A model generated the notes under the pieces. The model was not told the DNA's origin, did not search any database, and saw only the letters and a list, made by a program, of their open reading frames with translations. From Anaeramoeba flamelloides (lineage: Eukaryota > Metamonada > Anaeramoebidae): a DNA stretch of 64,000 nt. Where the stretch lies: contig JANTQA010000023.1 in assembly GCA_027625915.1 (NCBI GenBank), forward strand, positions 17,174,001-17,238,000, read 5' to 3'. This document shows, piece after piece, positions 1-11,392 of the stretch (position 1 is its first letter; every line of letters starts with the position of its first letter). A program made the translations under genes and the position numbers.

Positions 1-494
1 AAACTTTAAATTTGTTTTGAAAGTTTTTTTACTGAGCTTTCATATAGGAAAAAAATATTAACTAAGAATAACTTATCTTTAAAAAATGAAAAGTAAAAAG
101 TTCGTTTTCTGAATAAAGAAAGAAAATGGAAAAAAAAATGAAAAGAAATTAAGATCCTATAGCAAAAAATTAAACATTTTTTTGTCATGTTTAACTTGTT
201 CTTTTTGTTCATTTTTCCAAAAATCCTATTTGTTCTTTAAAAACTCACAACCTTATTGCCCTATACTCATCAATTCGGGTGTCAGAAGAAAAAAGAGAAA
301 AATTACATTTTTGAACAAACATAAGAATTTATAAAAAGTTAAAGATGTGTCAGATAAGAAATAAAAAGTCGACCTTAAACCTAATACATTCGTTTTTTTT
401 TTTTATTTATTTTTTAGGAATTATATACCTTAAGAGAGTTTTAATTCTTCTAGTTTTGAAAAAAATATTGGTCATGAAAATAATCTTTAAAACA

Positions 495-1437
495 AATATT
501 AATTGTGAATATTAGTCAAATTAATGTGTAATTTCAAATATTTAAAAATAAATCCTTTTATTTAAGTATCAAAATTTTTACATTATAACTGTTTCGCTTG
601 TCAGAATGACGATTTATTAAATAACACATGTATACAATGATTTCAATCAATCAAAAAAAAAAGAATAGTAAATTATCATTTTCCAAACTCTAGAAAACAT
701 TTATAAAACTTGTTTTTTTTTTTCTGAATAGGTGTATCTAAACTCAATTAGACCCAAATTTTCCCAGCCTCAAATAAAAATTCATTTTTTTATTTTTTAA
801 GAATCAAACAACTTATTATTATTACAAATAAAAGAAAATATAAACTATATATGAAAGTTGATCTTCATAAAAGAAATGCCCTGAAAAAATATAAATTTCA
901 AAAAAAAAATAATAAAATATTAAAAATAGATAAGTCTGCTTTCATTGAAATGTTGATTCAAAATTACTCAATTTATTTAGGAAATTCAAATTTTTGAAAA
1001 TAAGATGTTCAAATAGTATTCTTATTTATTTTATCAAAAATTATCAATCTCAATTTTCTAAAAGTATTATTTTGAGTTACAAACGTTTGTTTTCTTGAAT
1101 TGAATTTTCAAAAAAAAAAAAAAAAAAATGACTAAATTAGGAAGTATGATCCCATCTGTGTATTGAAAATTTATTCTGATGAGAATATTGTATAAAAATC
1201 ATCGTTTTTGCTCCATTTTTTGAATAAAAATTTGCCCCTTTGACTGAAAAGGTTTTCAATTTAGTGATCAAACATTTAAATTGGTATTATATATACACAA
1301 TACTTTAATGAACTTTAGGTGGGTTTATTACTGGGTTCATAAAAAATTGTGAAGTTATAAAAGGAGATTGGCATTAAATAAAAGAAATTATTAAGAAATT
1401 CTGTAACAATTTACCTAATATCGTTAATTAAAAATTG
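495..1437. repeat. Family E inverted-repeat element, large copy
   Basis: The left end reads TTAATTGTGAATATTAG (about 500-516) and the right end near 1410-1437 carries its imperfect inverse. The same ends bound the copies at 46024-46442 and, inside a larger fold-back, at about 9990-10402. Interior segments such as the stretch near 1310-1345 recur in the 46 kb copy. There is no transposase-like frame. I infer an old non-autonomous element that has gained extra sequence; edges are good to about 10 bp. Confidence 0.5.
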
Positions 1438-2789
1438 TGGTAGGAATTATTACGATGTTCATATATTATTCAACACTATAGATTTATTTTTTAAAAGATT
1501 ACCTGGTGGTTAAAACATTTTTATTTATTTATATATATATATATATATTTGCTCATTTTTCACTGTTTAATAACAACAATTATAAAAAATATTCCTGGGT
1601 AATAAGTGTTTTTTTATTAATTATTATTTTTAAAAATATTTTATAATTTAAGTGGAAAAATTCAATTTCCCAGGTTTTTTTGGATTTTTTTTTCTCAGAT
1701 TTGATGACTTCTAATCTGAAAAACAATATCCTCAGATTTAAGAAGTTATTTTATTATCTTTCAAAAGTGTTTTAAATTTAATTATTAATATTACAATTCT
1801 TTGAAAAAATTAATTTAAAAACTTTATTTCTTATTATTCAGAGTTACTGCTATATTGGTGTGTTCATTTAATCCCTACATTAAGTAAATATTTTGATAAC
1901 ATGTTAACAATTTTCATATAATGAAAATGCCAATAATGGGCTAATAACATCGTTATATCATTTGTTTAAAAAATTGAGAGTGGGGGTGTACATTCCATTT
2001 CATTTCTCCTACCCAAATAAAGACCAAAAAAAAAAAAAAAATTATATAGATCTATAACCCAACCCTAAAAGAAAAATAAGGAGTACCCATTATTGATCAG
2101 GTGATATCGGTTCAGTGTTTTTTAATATTTATTAGAATTTTTTAATATGGGCCATGAATTAAAAAAGAGATAGTTTGATACTCTTTTATACACTTCCAAT
2201 TTTTAAACAGAATTAACTATGGGGGTTAATTTATTGTCGAAAAATATCATTTCTAAACGGTGTTGTCAAGATCTTTGGATTTTATTCAACATATAAACCA
2301 GAAAAATATTTTGGAATTTGAATTAAAAATTTTCATTTTTTAATTGAAAATTAATAGTGATTGTGATTTTGGCATCATTCCCTGGACACTGATAATTATT
2401 CAATAGATCATAATTACTATTATTATTCAAGAAAGGTCCTTTCGTATCTGAAAATTTCAACATAATAAAGATATTTGCTAAATATATTTGAAAAAATCAC
2501 ACCGTAGTTTTGGGTTGTGAACTGTACGACAAAAATAAAAAATTAATAATTCCTGTCTTGTTAACTGAATCAGATCATGGTTTTTCATTTTTATCAGATA
2601 ATTCACTGGTATAACAAAATAATTACCTGATACTAATATCTTCAAATCCACATTATTCAAATGAATTACAAATCTCAGAATAATGCCTATTTTCGAAACT
2701 GGAATTAATTGAAAAAACATATTTCCCCAAAGCATAACTTTACTAATTATTATCTAACCAAAAAATAACATATAACCAAGTTTTCCCAC

Positions 2790-2990
2790 CCAAGTTATTT
2801 TAGTTAAACTTCATTGAATTCTAAATGAGACAAAATTTTCACTTCTTTTTTGATATTGTTCTTTTTACAAAAGAGAGTTTTAAAAGAAGTAGGTTGTAAT
2901 TTGTGGATCTATTTAAAAAAATAAAATTGAAAATAGAGTGAAAATATTTCCAATGATTAATTCGAATAACAGTATTGAAATTACATAATA
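2790..2990 (+). repeat. Family F repeat fragment
   Basis: This stretch matches 33070-33280 in the same orientation, for example the segment with GAATTCTAAATG followed about 110 bp later by AGTGAAAATRTTTCC. It is a diverged interspersed repeat with no coding sequence. Edges are approximate. Confidence 0.45.
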
Positions 2991-3405
2991 ATATACATCA
3001 GAGGATAGTTAATCAATGGACCATAATGGGTTAGATCAGGAGAACTTATATAACAATATTAACAAAAGAATTGTTCAAGTTCTATCACCCTTCAATCTTT
3101 AAAACAAAAAATTTTTTTCACATCTTTCGATTTTTTTTGATCGTTAAGGAGTAGAGAACAAGCAGTTTTATTACATATTATTATGTTACTTTATTTTGAT
3201 GAAGAGGAAACAAAAAAAACAAGTAGCCTTTACTTCACAAATATTAATTTATTTCTCTTGACTAAACAAAAATAAAAAAAAAGCACTTCAATGTAAATAA
3301 GGAAACAGTTGTTTGATCAATTTATCTCATTTCTTAACAGAAATTATCATTTTTTTATTCATTAAAATAATTTTTTTTCTTCTTTTTTTAAAATTTATTA
3401 CAAAA

Positions 3406-4455
3406 ATGACATCAAACCCATCAAAGTCACTACCAACAATTAAAACTTTTTTAGTAATTCTTTGTTTTTTTTTTTATTTATTTTTTTTTATTCAAAAACA
3501 AAAAAACTTAAAAACAAGCAAACTTAAAAACAAAAAAAAACTTACCTTTTTATATAAATTCTCATTCTTTTTAATTTCAAAAACTTTTTTTTTTTTTTTT
3601 TTTATAACCTTTTTTAATTTAAAGAAACAAACAGCAACTTATAATAAACAAAGAAAAACAGCCATTACAAAATTGACTTCTGTTACAAAGTTGATGAAAG
3701 AATGGACAAAAACAGAAAAAGATGTTGAAATCATCCATAAAACAATCGATTCACTTATTGAAGCACAAGAAACAACTTCTACAGCTGGAATCGAATTAAC
3801 TGGCCAATATGACGAATTCATCAAAACCATGGGCGGAATAATTGTTAAGCACAAGGATCTTGTCAACGCACGATCATTACAAGCCAAAAAAACTAAGGAA
3901 GTGAAAAATGCAACCAACCAATTAAATAAGGCAAAAGCAAATTACGAAAAGCAATCAAAAAAGCCAAATTTCCAAGCCCAACGCGAAGGACTCGAAAAGA
4001 CTTTAAAAACCAAAAAAACTCTCTTGCAAACAAAAAAAAAAGAACTTAAAGAGAGCAACAAAGCACTTAAACAAACAACACAAGACTTTATCAATTATAA
4101 ACTCCAAACCTTAAAAAGAGCATACACCAAATTAACCGAAGACTTACTTAAATTTTGGAATGAAGAAGTTGAAACAAACCAAGGGTTACTTGAGAAATTA
4201 AACGATCTCCCTGAAGTAGTTGAACTTCCCGAAGAAGAAGAGGAGGAATCAGAAGAGGAAAAGGAATCTGAAGAGGAATCTGAAAAAGAAGAAAAGTCTG
4301 AAAAGGAAGAAAAGTCGGAAAAAGAAGAAAAAAAAGAAAAAGAATCTGAAAAGGAAGAAAAAAAAGAAGAGGAAGAAGAAAAGAAAGAATCAGAAGAATC
4401 TGAAAAAGAAGAAGAATCTGAAAAAACTGAAAGCACATCTTCTGAAGAAGACTAA
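3406..4455 (+). CDS. BAR-like coiled-coil protein with acidic Lys/Glu/Ser tail
   Basis: Two exons, 3406-3453 and 3625-4455, give 292 residues. The donor is GTAATT and the acceptor AAAG; the 171-nt intron is a multiple of three without stops, so an unspliced reading is also open but would insert a Phe/Leu/Lys run. I start at the ATG at 3406 because upstream in-frame sequence is poly-T and hydrophobic. Residues about 17-200 are helical and rich in Lys, Ala and Glu, with spacing like BAR/IMD-type membrane-bending domains (for example QYDEFIKTMGG, then KDLVNARSLQAKK, then a conserved-looking FWNEEVETN). Residues about 215-292 are almost only Glu, Lys and Ser. The likely role is a dimeric membrane-curvature or scaffold protein in the cytoplasm. 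The BAR call is inferred from pattern only; a plain coiled coil is the alternative. Confidence 0.75.
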   Translation: MTSNPSKSLPTIKTFLVILCFFFYLFFFIQKQKNLKTSKLKNKKKLTFLYKFSFFLISKTFFFFFFITFFNLKKQTATYNKQRKTAITKLTSVTKLMKEWTKTEKDVEIIHKTIDSLIEAQETTSTAGIELTGQYDEFIKTMGGIIVKHKDLVNARSLQAKKTKEVKNATNQLNKAKANYEKQSKKPNFQAQREGLEKTLKTKKTLLQTKKKELKESNKALKQTTQDFINYKLQTLKRAYTKLTEDLLKFWNEEVETNQGLLEKLNDLPEVVELPEEEEEESEEEKESEEESEKEEKSEKEEKSEKEEKKEKESEKEEKKEEEEEKKESEESEKEEESEKTESTSSEED

Positions 4456-5029
4456 TTATCTTCAACCATTTTGAGATTTCTTCAATTTTTTCTTGATTAA
4501 ATTCTTGTTGTTGATCACTCATCTTTTCTTTACATTTTCTCTCTCTCTTTTTTATTTTAACTTTTTTTATGAGTTTTTTTTTTTTTTAAAACCTTTCCTG
4601 ACTTCAATTACTTTGATTCATTTGATTTCATTCTTCCTGTTAAGAAGAGAATGAATACAAAAACAATATTTTAGAAAAATATTATTTATTTCCAATTCTC
4701 CAAAAGATTTTTTATTTTTGTTGTTTACATTTTTGTTGTTTAAATAATTTTTTAATTGTTACAATTTTTAAAAAATTAACAGTGGGTGCTTTTTAATATG
4801 ATCTATTATGAAAAAGTGATTTGACTGTTTTTTATCTCGGAACAATTATAATTGCAAGTATTTTTTATTCAGAGAAAGCTATTAAATATTGTGGAGTGTT
4901 TTAGTATAAACAAACTTTTACTTCTTCAAAAAAATTGAATCGACCTAGATTTATTTTTTAAATTCATTAAAAAAATCGAATTTTGATAAAATTTCTATAT
5001 TTGATTTTTTTATTCCAAATACTAGCTCA

Positions 5030-5310
5030 ATTATAAGAAGAAAAATACCAGGTCTCCCAGCTCTTCAAAATATTCAATAAAGTGGTTTTATAGTAAAAAT
5101 AATCCCTTTCTATAATCTAAAAAAATAATCAATAATCAGTTTTCTTAGATATCTGAAATAATTCTTTTTAATATACTAATTCAATTTCATCTTGGTCAAA
5201 TTCATTTTGAGTATATTATTTAACTCTATTTCAATTTTTAAATTTATTTGTCAAATTAAAAAATTTTTAAAAATCAAAAGTAATTTTTGACAACCAAAAA
5301 AACCAAAAGA
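5030..5310 (-). repeat. Family F repeat, inverted copy
   Basis: The reverse complement of 32990-33445 aligns here by eye with internal gaps. Shared anchors include TTAGATATCTGAAATAATTC, then TAGTAAAAATAATCCC, and AATCAAAAGTAATTTTTGAC. No coding capacity. Confidence 0.55.
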
Positions 5311-7098
5311 AACGAAATTTTCAAAGAGTAACAAGACAAATAATCTCGGAAAACCACACCCAACAACAGCTATAACAACACACCTCTTTAAATATTGCTT
5401 TAGTTTTGAAATAGTACAAAGATAAGTGGATATATTACCTAATGAAGAAACACTAAAAATTAAAAATTACAGAACAACATTTTGAGGTTAAAAAAAACTT
5501 TCGATACTTTAATGATCAGAACTTTACATAGAAGAAACTCACACCACCATTCTTTTCTTTATAAATATAACAAATTAATTCCAAACAGGGGGGAAATAAA
5601 TCGAACATGTTAATCGAGGTCGCTTCATTGGTTTATCAAATAATTTACGAGGGAAGAATGCACTTTTTTTTTTTTTTTTTTGGTTTTTTTGACAACCTTT
5701 CCAAATCGAAAGTGAATATTTATAAAACTGTGATGAATTGTCTATTTTGAAATCGTTTTTTAAGAAATAGAAGATTCAATTTTTATCATTAGATATTTAT
5801 TTCAATTTATTTTTCATTCGAGACCAACATTTTTTTTTATTAAGACACAAGTATAAAAAATTAAATTTGATAAGGAAATATTTTAAGGGAACTTGACTCC
5901 CTTTTTTGGATCATTTTTTTTTAAATTATTTAAATATTGTATTTTTTCATTTTTTAGAAATCCAAGATCCACATTGAACATTTCGTAAAAAAAAACTTGA
6001 ATAATATTTTTAATTGGAAACCATAATAGAAACTGAAAATTAAATAGTAAGATCGATGAAAAGTAGAAATTAATTAATTTCCAAGAATAACTCATTAGAT
6101 TATTATAAATAGAACTAATCAAATAATGTTTAGATATACTTGATTATAGGTTTTTTCAAGTGTGGTCTGTTTTGGGAGAATGAAAAAAAGTTTATTTTTT
6201 CTAATTATTTCAAATAAAAAATCCAACCAAATATAAACCATTATTAAAAGATGTTACTGTGGAACAGTTGTTGTGTTTGAACGACAATTTTTTTCTTTAA
6301 TAATTTATTTTTCCTTTTATTAATTGATATTACTTTTGGTTTTAAAGTTGGTTACATTTTCAAATTACAAACAGTTTGAAATTTTTTTATTTTAATACTT
6401 TTTTCAGCAAATGGTAATAAAAATTCTTTTTTTAAATTTATTTCATAAAAACAAAAATCCAAAAAAATTTAATACACATTTTTTTTCTTGTATACAATTT
6501 GAGGTTTAACATATTCTGTCTCAATGGATTTACAATTTATCGTTCATGGGTAAATTTTATATTAGACTATTAACTTCGAAAAACCAAATTTTTTAAGGTT
6601 TTGATAGGCTCATTTTACAAAATTTATGATAAATAGAAATTTATTTTTTGATTATAAACTTTTCTTTTGTATTATAGCCACCCAGTACCAAATTAAAATG
6701 AACTTCAATGGTATTTGGATTTTTCTAACCCTTTAAAAAATAAAAAAAAATCTTCTATTATACACTATTATTGAATTTTGTTGTTTAACAGAGGTTATTA
6801 TGTAACAAAACTCTTTTTTTAATGAACTCTATGTAAACTATTTATCTATATAAAACTAATTCAAAAATTCAAACAAATATTACAAAGATCCAAGATCCCA
6901 TTTTATAATAACTTTGAAATATTCTTTCCTATTGATTTTTAGATATTTCTAAATCTCAGAACCACAAAAAAATCTGAAAAATTTTGTTAATTTTTCATCA
7001 TTTGTCTTTTTTCTTCAAAAAAATATTAAAAAACTTTTTTTTAAAGAATTTATATTTTATTGTTTTTTTAGAATGTTACAAAGTTGATTGGTTGATCA

Positions 7099-7134
<36 letters not shown>

Positions 7135-7659
7135 GTATTTGGGGAGGGTAAAAGGAATTACAAAATCAATTTAAGTATTTGTAAAGTTGTTCACGACACG
7201 ATCTTAAACTAAATATATTCTAATTTAATCTAAAAAGAACCCTATTTTACCGAAACAATCTAAGTTAACCTTAATTAACCCAAGTAGCCCGAAACCAATT
7301 GTAGTATGTTATGTCAACTTTTATAAACTATTTTTATACTTAGCTGGTATATGATCTGTATTAATTCTAATTGGCAAGTTTTTTAGGCTGGGGGTTTGTA
7401 AAAACTGGATTTAGGAAAAAAATAATAAAACAATAAAAAGAATAACAAAATGAAACCAACTATAATTTAAAACGTGGATTATAAAATCTTATTCTTAAAA
7501 ATAATCTTGATATAGGTATAGCTCAAACCAATTTTAAGTAAAAGTGAACCAGCTTTATTCAAGAAATTGAACATATTCTATGAGTTTAATTAATTATTAT
7601 TCTCTAAAAAAATTGTCAATTTTTAGATAAAAAATATTGTTTCTAATTTTGTTATTTTT

Positions 7660-8060
7660 TATTGTTTGTAAATTATTTTTATTTTTTTTTAATTTTTTCT
7701 TGTTTTTTTTTTTTTTTTTTAAAAAGTAAATTTGAAAAAAAAAATATTTGAAACTCCAAATTAAGATTAAGAAAAGCAATGTTTATATTATTTTTTTAGA
7801 AAGAATTCATAAGCTTACCATTAAAAGAAATCGTTTCCTATAATTTTAATTTACCAAATAAATTGATAAATTTTGCACGAGTCATTCCAATGAAAGTGAC
7901 CGAATTATTTTTCACGGGTTTTTCTTGAAATTTATGGTTTTTATACAGTTCTTTGATAAATACCAATCCCACCCCGAAGTTTATTATTTTACTTCTTTCT
8001 AAACAACTATATGCTGGTTGATTCTTAAATAATCATAAATTAAATTTTTCATTTTTAACT
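7660..8060 (+). repeat. Family K interspersed repeat, copy 1
   Basis: This matches 33990-34345 in the same orientation. Shared anchors are TTTGAAACTCCA, ATTAAGAAAAGCAA, TCATTCCAATSMAAGTG and TGGTTSATTCTTA-like sequence in the same order. It is a diverged repeat with no open frame. Ends not defined. Confidence 0.5.
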
Positions 8061-8791
8061 GGGAATCTATGAGTGAAATTAGAGTTAATATATTAATTTC
8101 TAATATACAACTAATCAAAGTAACCTATTTAACTTGAATATTTGTTGGTCAAATATTTTGAAATTTTTATTAAAGTAAATTAAGACAATGATCCAAAAAA
8201 AAAAAATGACATTAAAACAGAAAATAGTCACAAACCCAATTGACACCGAGTATAACCCCCCAAAAAAAAAAAAAAAAAAAAAAAAAAAACTTATCAATAA
8301 ATTTCTTACTTATTTTTCATTATTTATTTTTTACTCTATTTTATTTCTTACTTTACTTTCTTTTTTTTTTTTTTTGTTTTTTGTTGAATAAAAAAATCTT
8401 TTCTTTTCATTTTTTTTTTATAAAATGTTATTTTACGATTTATAACCTTACCTACAATATAACCAAACAATAAACAATTTTAAATCAATTTCTAGTTTCA
8501 GAAAGTACTTTGGAGTGTCACCAAGTAACTAGCCTTTCCGAGAATTCAAAATAAGGGATAAAAAGTTAGATTTTACTCAATTCTTAAAAATTCTAGTAAA
8601 GATAACGGTGATTCCTTTTAATCTTGTTTTTGTTTAAAAAATCTATCAATTTTCTTATAAAAAAAAAAAAAAAAAAAAACAAATAGTAAACTCATTATAA
8701 TTTAGTTGAATCCCTCCCCTATAACAATAATAATAAAAATTAATTAAAAAACCTTTCCAGAGAGTATATTTTAATTACTTATTAAATATTC

Positions 8792-8935
8792 ATGGATTAT
8801 AATAGACCACTCGGAGGTCATGAAATCTACCATAGAAAGAATGGAAATGTTTCGAAAGTAACTTTTCTTTTTATGGTAAATTTTGGGGTATACTTTGAAC
8901 ATACACACTTCCAAAAATTAAGATGTATGTCGTAA
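8792..8935 (+). CDS. Doubtful 47-residue ORF
   Basis: An ATG-started frame of 47 codons whose first 22 residues (MDYNRPLGGHEIYHRKNGNV, then SK) are compositionally unlike the surrounding Phe/Lys/Asn-only frames. A GTAACT sits exactly after codon 22, so this could be a first exon rather than a complete ORF. I recognise no family, and no downstream exon could be assigned. It may equally be a chance frame in a repeat. Confidence 0.2.
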   Translation: MDYNRPLGGHEIYHRKNGNVSKVTFLFMVNFGVYFEHTHFQKLRCMS

Positions 8936-9820
8936 AACTTTCATGGTTACATTAGAATGACTTCAAAGAAAAAAAAATTAAATAAAATTTAAATCAATTT
9001 TTAAAATTTATATTTTTTTTGTAAAAATTAAAGATCTAAGCCAAGAAATAATTAATTTCACAATTCAAATAATTTTTTTATTTTATCTTCTTGAATAAAA
9101 GTACAGTCAACAGTTTTAATTATTTTATTTTTATTATATTTCAGAATATATATATATATATATATATATATTTGAAAGTATGAAAAAAAAAAAAATGACG
9201 TAAAAATTTATTTATTGTCAATTAAACACAACATGCTTTAACTTGAACCCCGAACGAAACTTGAACCAGTTATCAAAATAAAAATCCAAATTGCTGTATA
9301 GATAAGAGAATTATACTAATAGTATAATAAGAACTTATCAAGATGAAATAAATATCTTTAAATAAATTTTATTAAAGATTTATGAAGATATAAGAAGATA
9401 TAATGTAAATAATTGAAAAATAAAAAAAAATGAAAAAAAGATCATCTTCTGGATGTCAACAAAAAAAATCATCTTATTTCAAAACATATTAGTAAATTAA
9501 AACTATACTCAGAACAATAAAAGAATTTGTTGTTTTTAAAAAATTAGATTGATTCAATACTAACCTCAAAAGTCAATTTTTATCTTCACCAAATATAGAT
9601 AAGTGTATTAGGATCATTAAATATCCAAGTCTAAAATAAATAAAAATTTAGTTAAATTTTGTAATGATCTAAAGTTTTCAACACATTATATTTAAACCAT
9701 TGCAGTGTTAATAAACAAATCTTGTTATTAGATGTACTCCATTTGTGAAAAATCGTACTTTCTACATAAATATATCAACTACTGTCATTTGCTGAGTAAA
9801 AGAAAAAAAAATTATAATTT

Positions 9821-10583
9821 TTTTCAGTATCTTTCCCAAGATCAATGTTTTAGAAAAAAAAAATATTTTGTCATTTTCCTTTTTATCTTCTTCAAATAAC
9901 GTTTTTAAAAAAGTAAATGACAAATTATTCCTTTATTTGTAAATGAATGGAATTAAAAAAAAACCTGGGTACACAAATAAACCATGAGATATGATTTTTA
10001 ATTGTGAATATTAGGCAAATTGTTGTCTAATTGAAAATATTCAACATCAGATCCTTTTTATAACCCAATAAATTGATAATGGATTCAAGAATAAACCTAC
10101 CCAAAGTTCATTAAATTGGGGGATCTTTAGAATATTTATTTAATTGTTTGAGAAAATAAGTAGATCTACTAATTTTGAAAAATAACCGAGTTTTTTAGAG
10201 GTTTACTCGAGTTTGAAAAATGATAATTTTTATTCTTGTTTTTTGATTGATTGAATAGTGTTTTGAACAAGTGTAATTCCATTAGTCAATCATTCTATTA
10301 TGGGTGGGTTGTAATTGAAAAAGTTTGACTCTTATTAAAAAAAAAAATTGATGTTCTTTAACAGCATATAGACAACAATTTGCCGATATATCCACAATTT
10401 AAAATCATATCTCATGGTTTATTTGTGTACCCAGGTTTTTTTTAATTCCATTCATTTACAAATAAAGTAATAAATGTCATTTACTTTTTTAAAAACGATA
10501 TTTGAAAAAGATAAAAAGGAAAATGACAAAGTATTTTTTTTTTCTATAACATTGATCTTGGGAAAGATACTAAAAAAGAAGTC
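9821..10583. repeat. Family E fold-back element with 180-bp arms
   Basis: The left arm, about 9821-10003, is repeated inverted at about 10401-10583. Anchors are AGTATCTTTCCCAAGATCAA, CATTTGTAAATGAATGGAAT and CCTGGGTACACAAATAAACC. The arms enclose about 400 bp whose ends (GATTTTTAATTGTGAATATT) are those of the element at 46024-46442. So this looks like a family E element embedded in longer inverted arms. No transposase frame. Confidence 0.7.
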
Positions 10584-10599
10584 TAAATTATTTCAAATT

Positions 10600-10960
10600 T
10601 TTTTTGTGAACACCGAGTATTTGTGAACAAGTCTTTACTCTCAAAAATTTTGTCTTTTGTGAGTATACAAGGGAATTTGTGAATATGTCTCAATAGATGT
10701 AAAACCCAATTTATTTGGGTAAAAAAAAAACAAATTTTTTATTAACCATTTCATCTACCTTTCAAGACAAACCAAAGCAAGAGATTGTGTAGCCTTAAAG
10801 TCTGAATATTGTTACTAGAACCGTTCAATTTGTGACAAAATTACAACTTTTTTATAAAATTGTTTGGGTTTTTTTTATTAGATAAAGGATCTTTTTTAAT
10901 TTATAAGATCAACTTTTAGGTATTATTTTACAAATCAAATTGAATGTGTTCTTCAACTGG
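10600..10960 (+). repeat. Family G repeat, copy 1
   Basis: Resembles 41520-41770 in the same orientation. Shared anchors are AAAGTCTGAATAYTRWTA and TTTGTGAYRAAAT in matching order and spacing. Strongly diverged; edges approximate. Confidence 0.4.
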
Positions 10961-11392
10961 GTAACAAATTAATACTATTTAATTTCAAATATAATAAACA
11001 TAAATTTTAGACTTTTCCGTCCGATACGTGAATACAGTATAAAAACATCACTATTTTGTCTCTGGTTAATGACCAAGTGCCTCACTCCAAATAGTTCCTT
11101 TTAAATAAGAATAATTCAAAAAAAAAATCAATTTAAAGAGAATTGTTCTCTTGAATAAATAAAAGTAACTTTCTTTTACAAATCCCCAGATTTAGTCAGA
11201 GCCAAAAAAAAAAAGACTAACAAACATAGTTATCAACTTATTTCCGTAAGGTACTTCATTTTTGGAACTAAATTAATCTTGTTTTCATTCAATTTTTCAT
11301 AACTTGTTACTTGAAAAGACAGCATATTTTTTTGAACAAACGACCAATAAAAAACAAAAAGCAACAATAAAAAAGCAAAGAACCCTTTGAAA

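Larger units (their letters stand above)
1..3405. other. Gene-free stretch with decayed repeats
   Basis: I see no supportable gene here. It holds an inverted-repeat element (495-1437), part of repeat family F (2790-2990), a short AT dinucleotide run (about 1530-1548) and many A/T homopolymers. An 85-codon minus-strand frame at 2478-2735 has no recognisable motif and I do not call it a gene. Confidence 0.6.
4456..11392. other. 7 kb gene-free stretch of repeats
   Basis: No gene with a recognisable product. It contains repeat family F inverted (5030-5310), family K (7660-8060), the family E fold-back (9821-10583), family G (10600-10960), a 33-base poly-T run (7101-7133), an AT run (9145-9171) and one small open frame at 8792-8935. 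The last few hundred bases are presumably the promoter of the LRR gene; I see no defined motif. Confidence 0.55.

Noticed and set aside
2478-2735. 85-codon minus-strand frame
   Set aside because: ATG start, but no motif, and Ile/Leu/Phe/Asn composition typical of AT-rich DNA.
4095-4522. Minus-strand frames antisense to the BAR-like gene, including one starting MSDQQQEFNQEKIEEI
   Set aside because: The Ser-rich frame is the mirror of the Glu/Lys codon tract. The other begins in the T-rich 3' flank and then runs through the same tract; no independent downstream exon fits.
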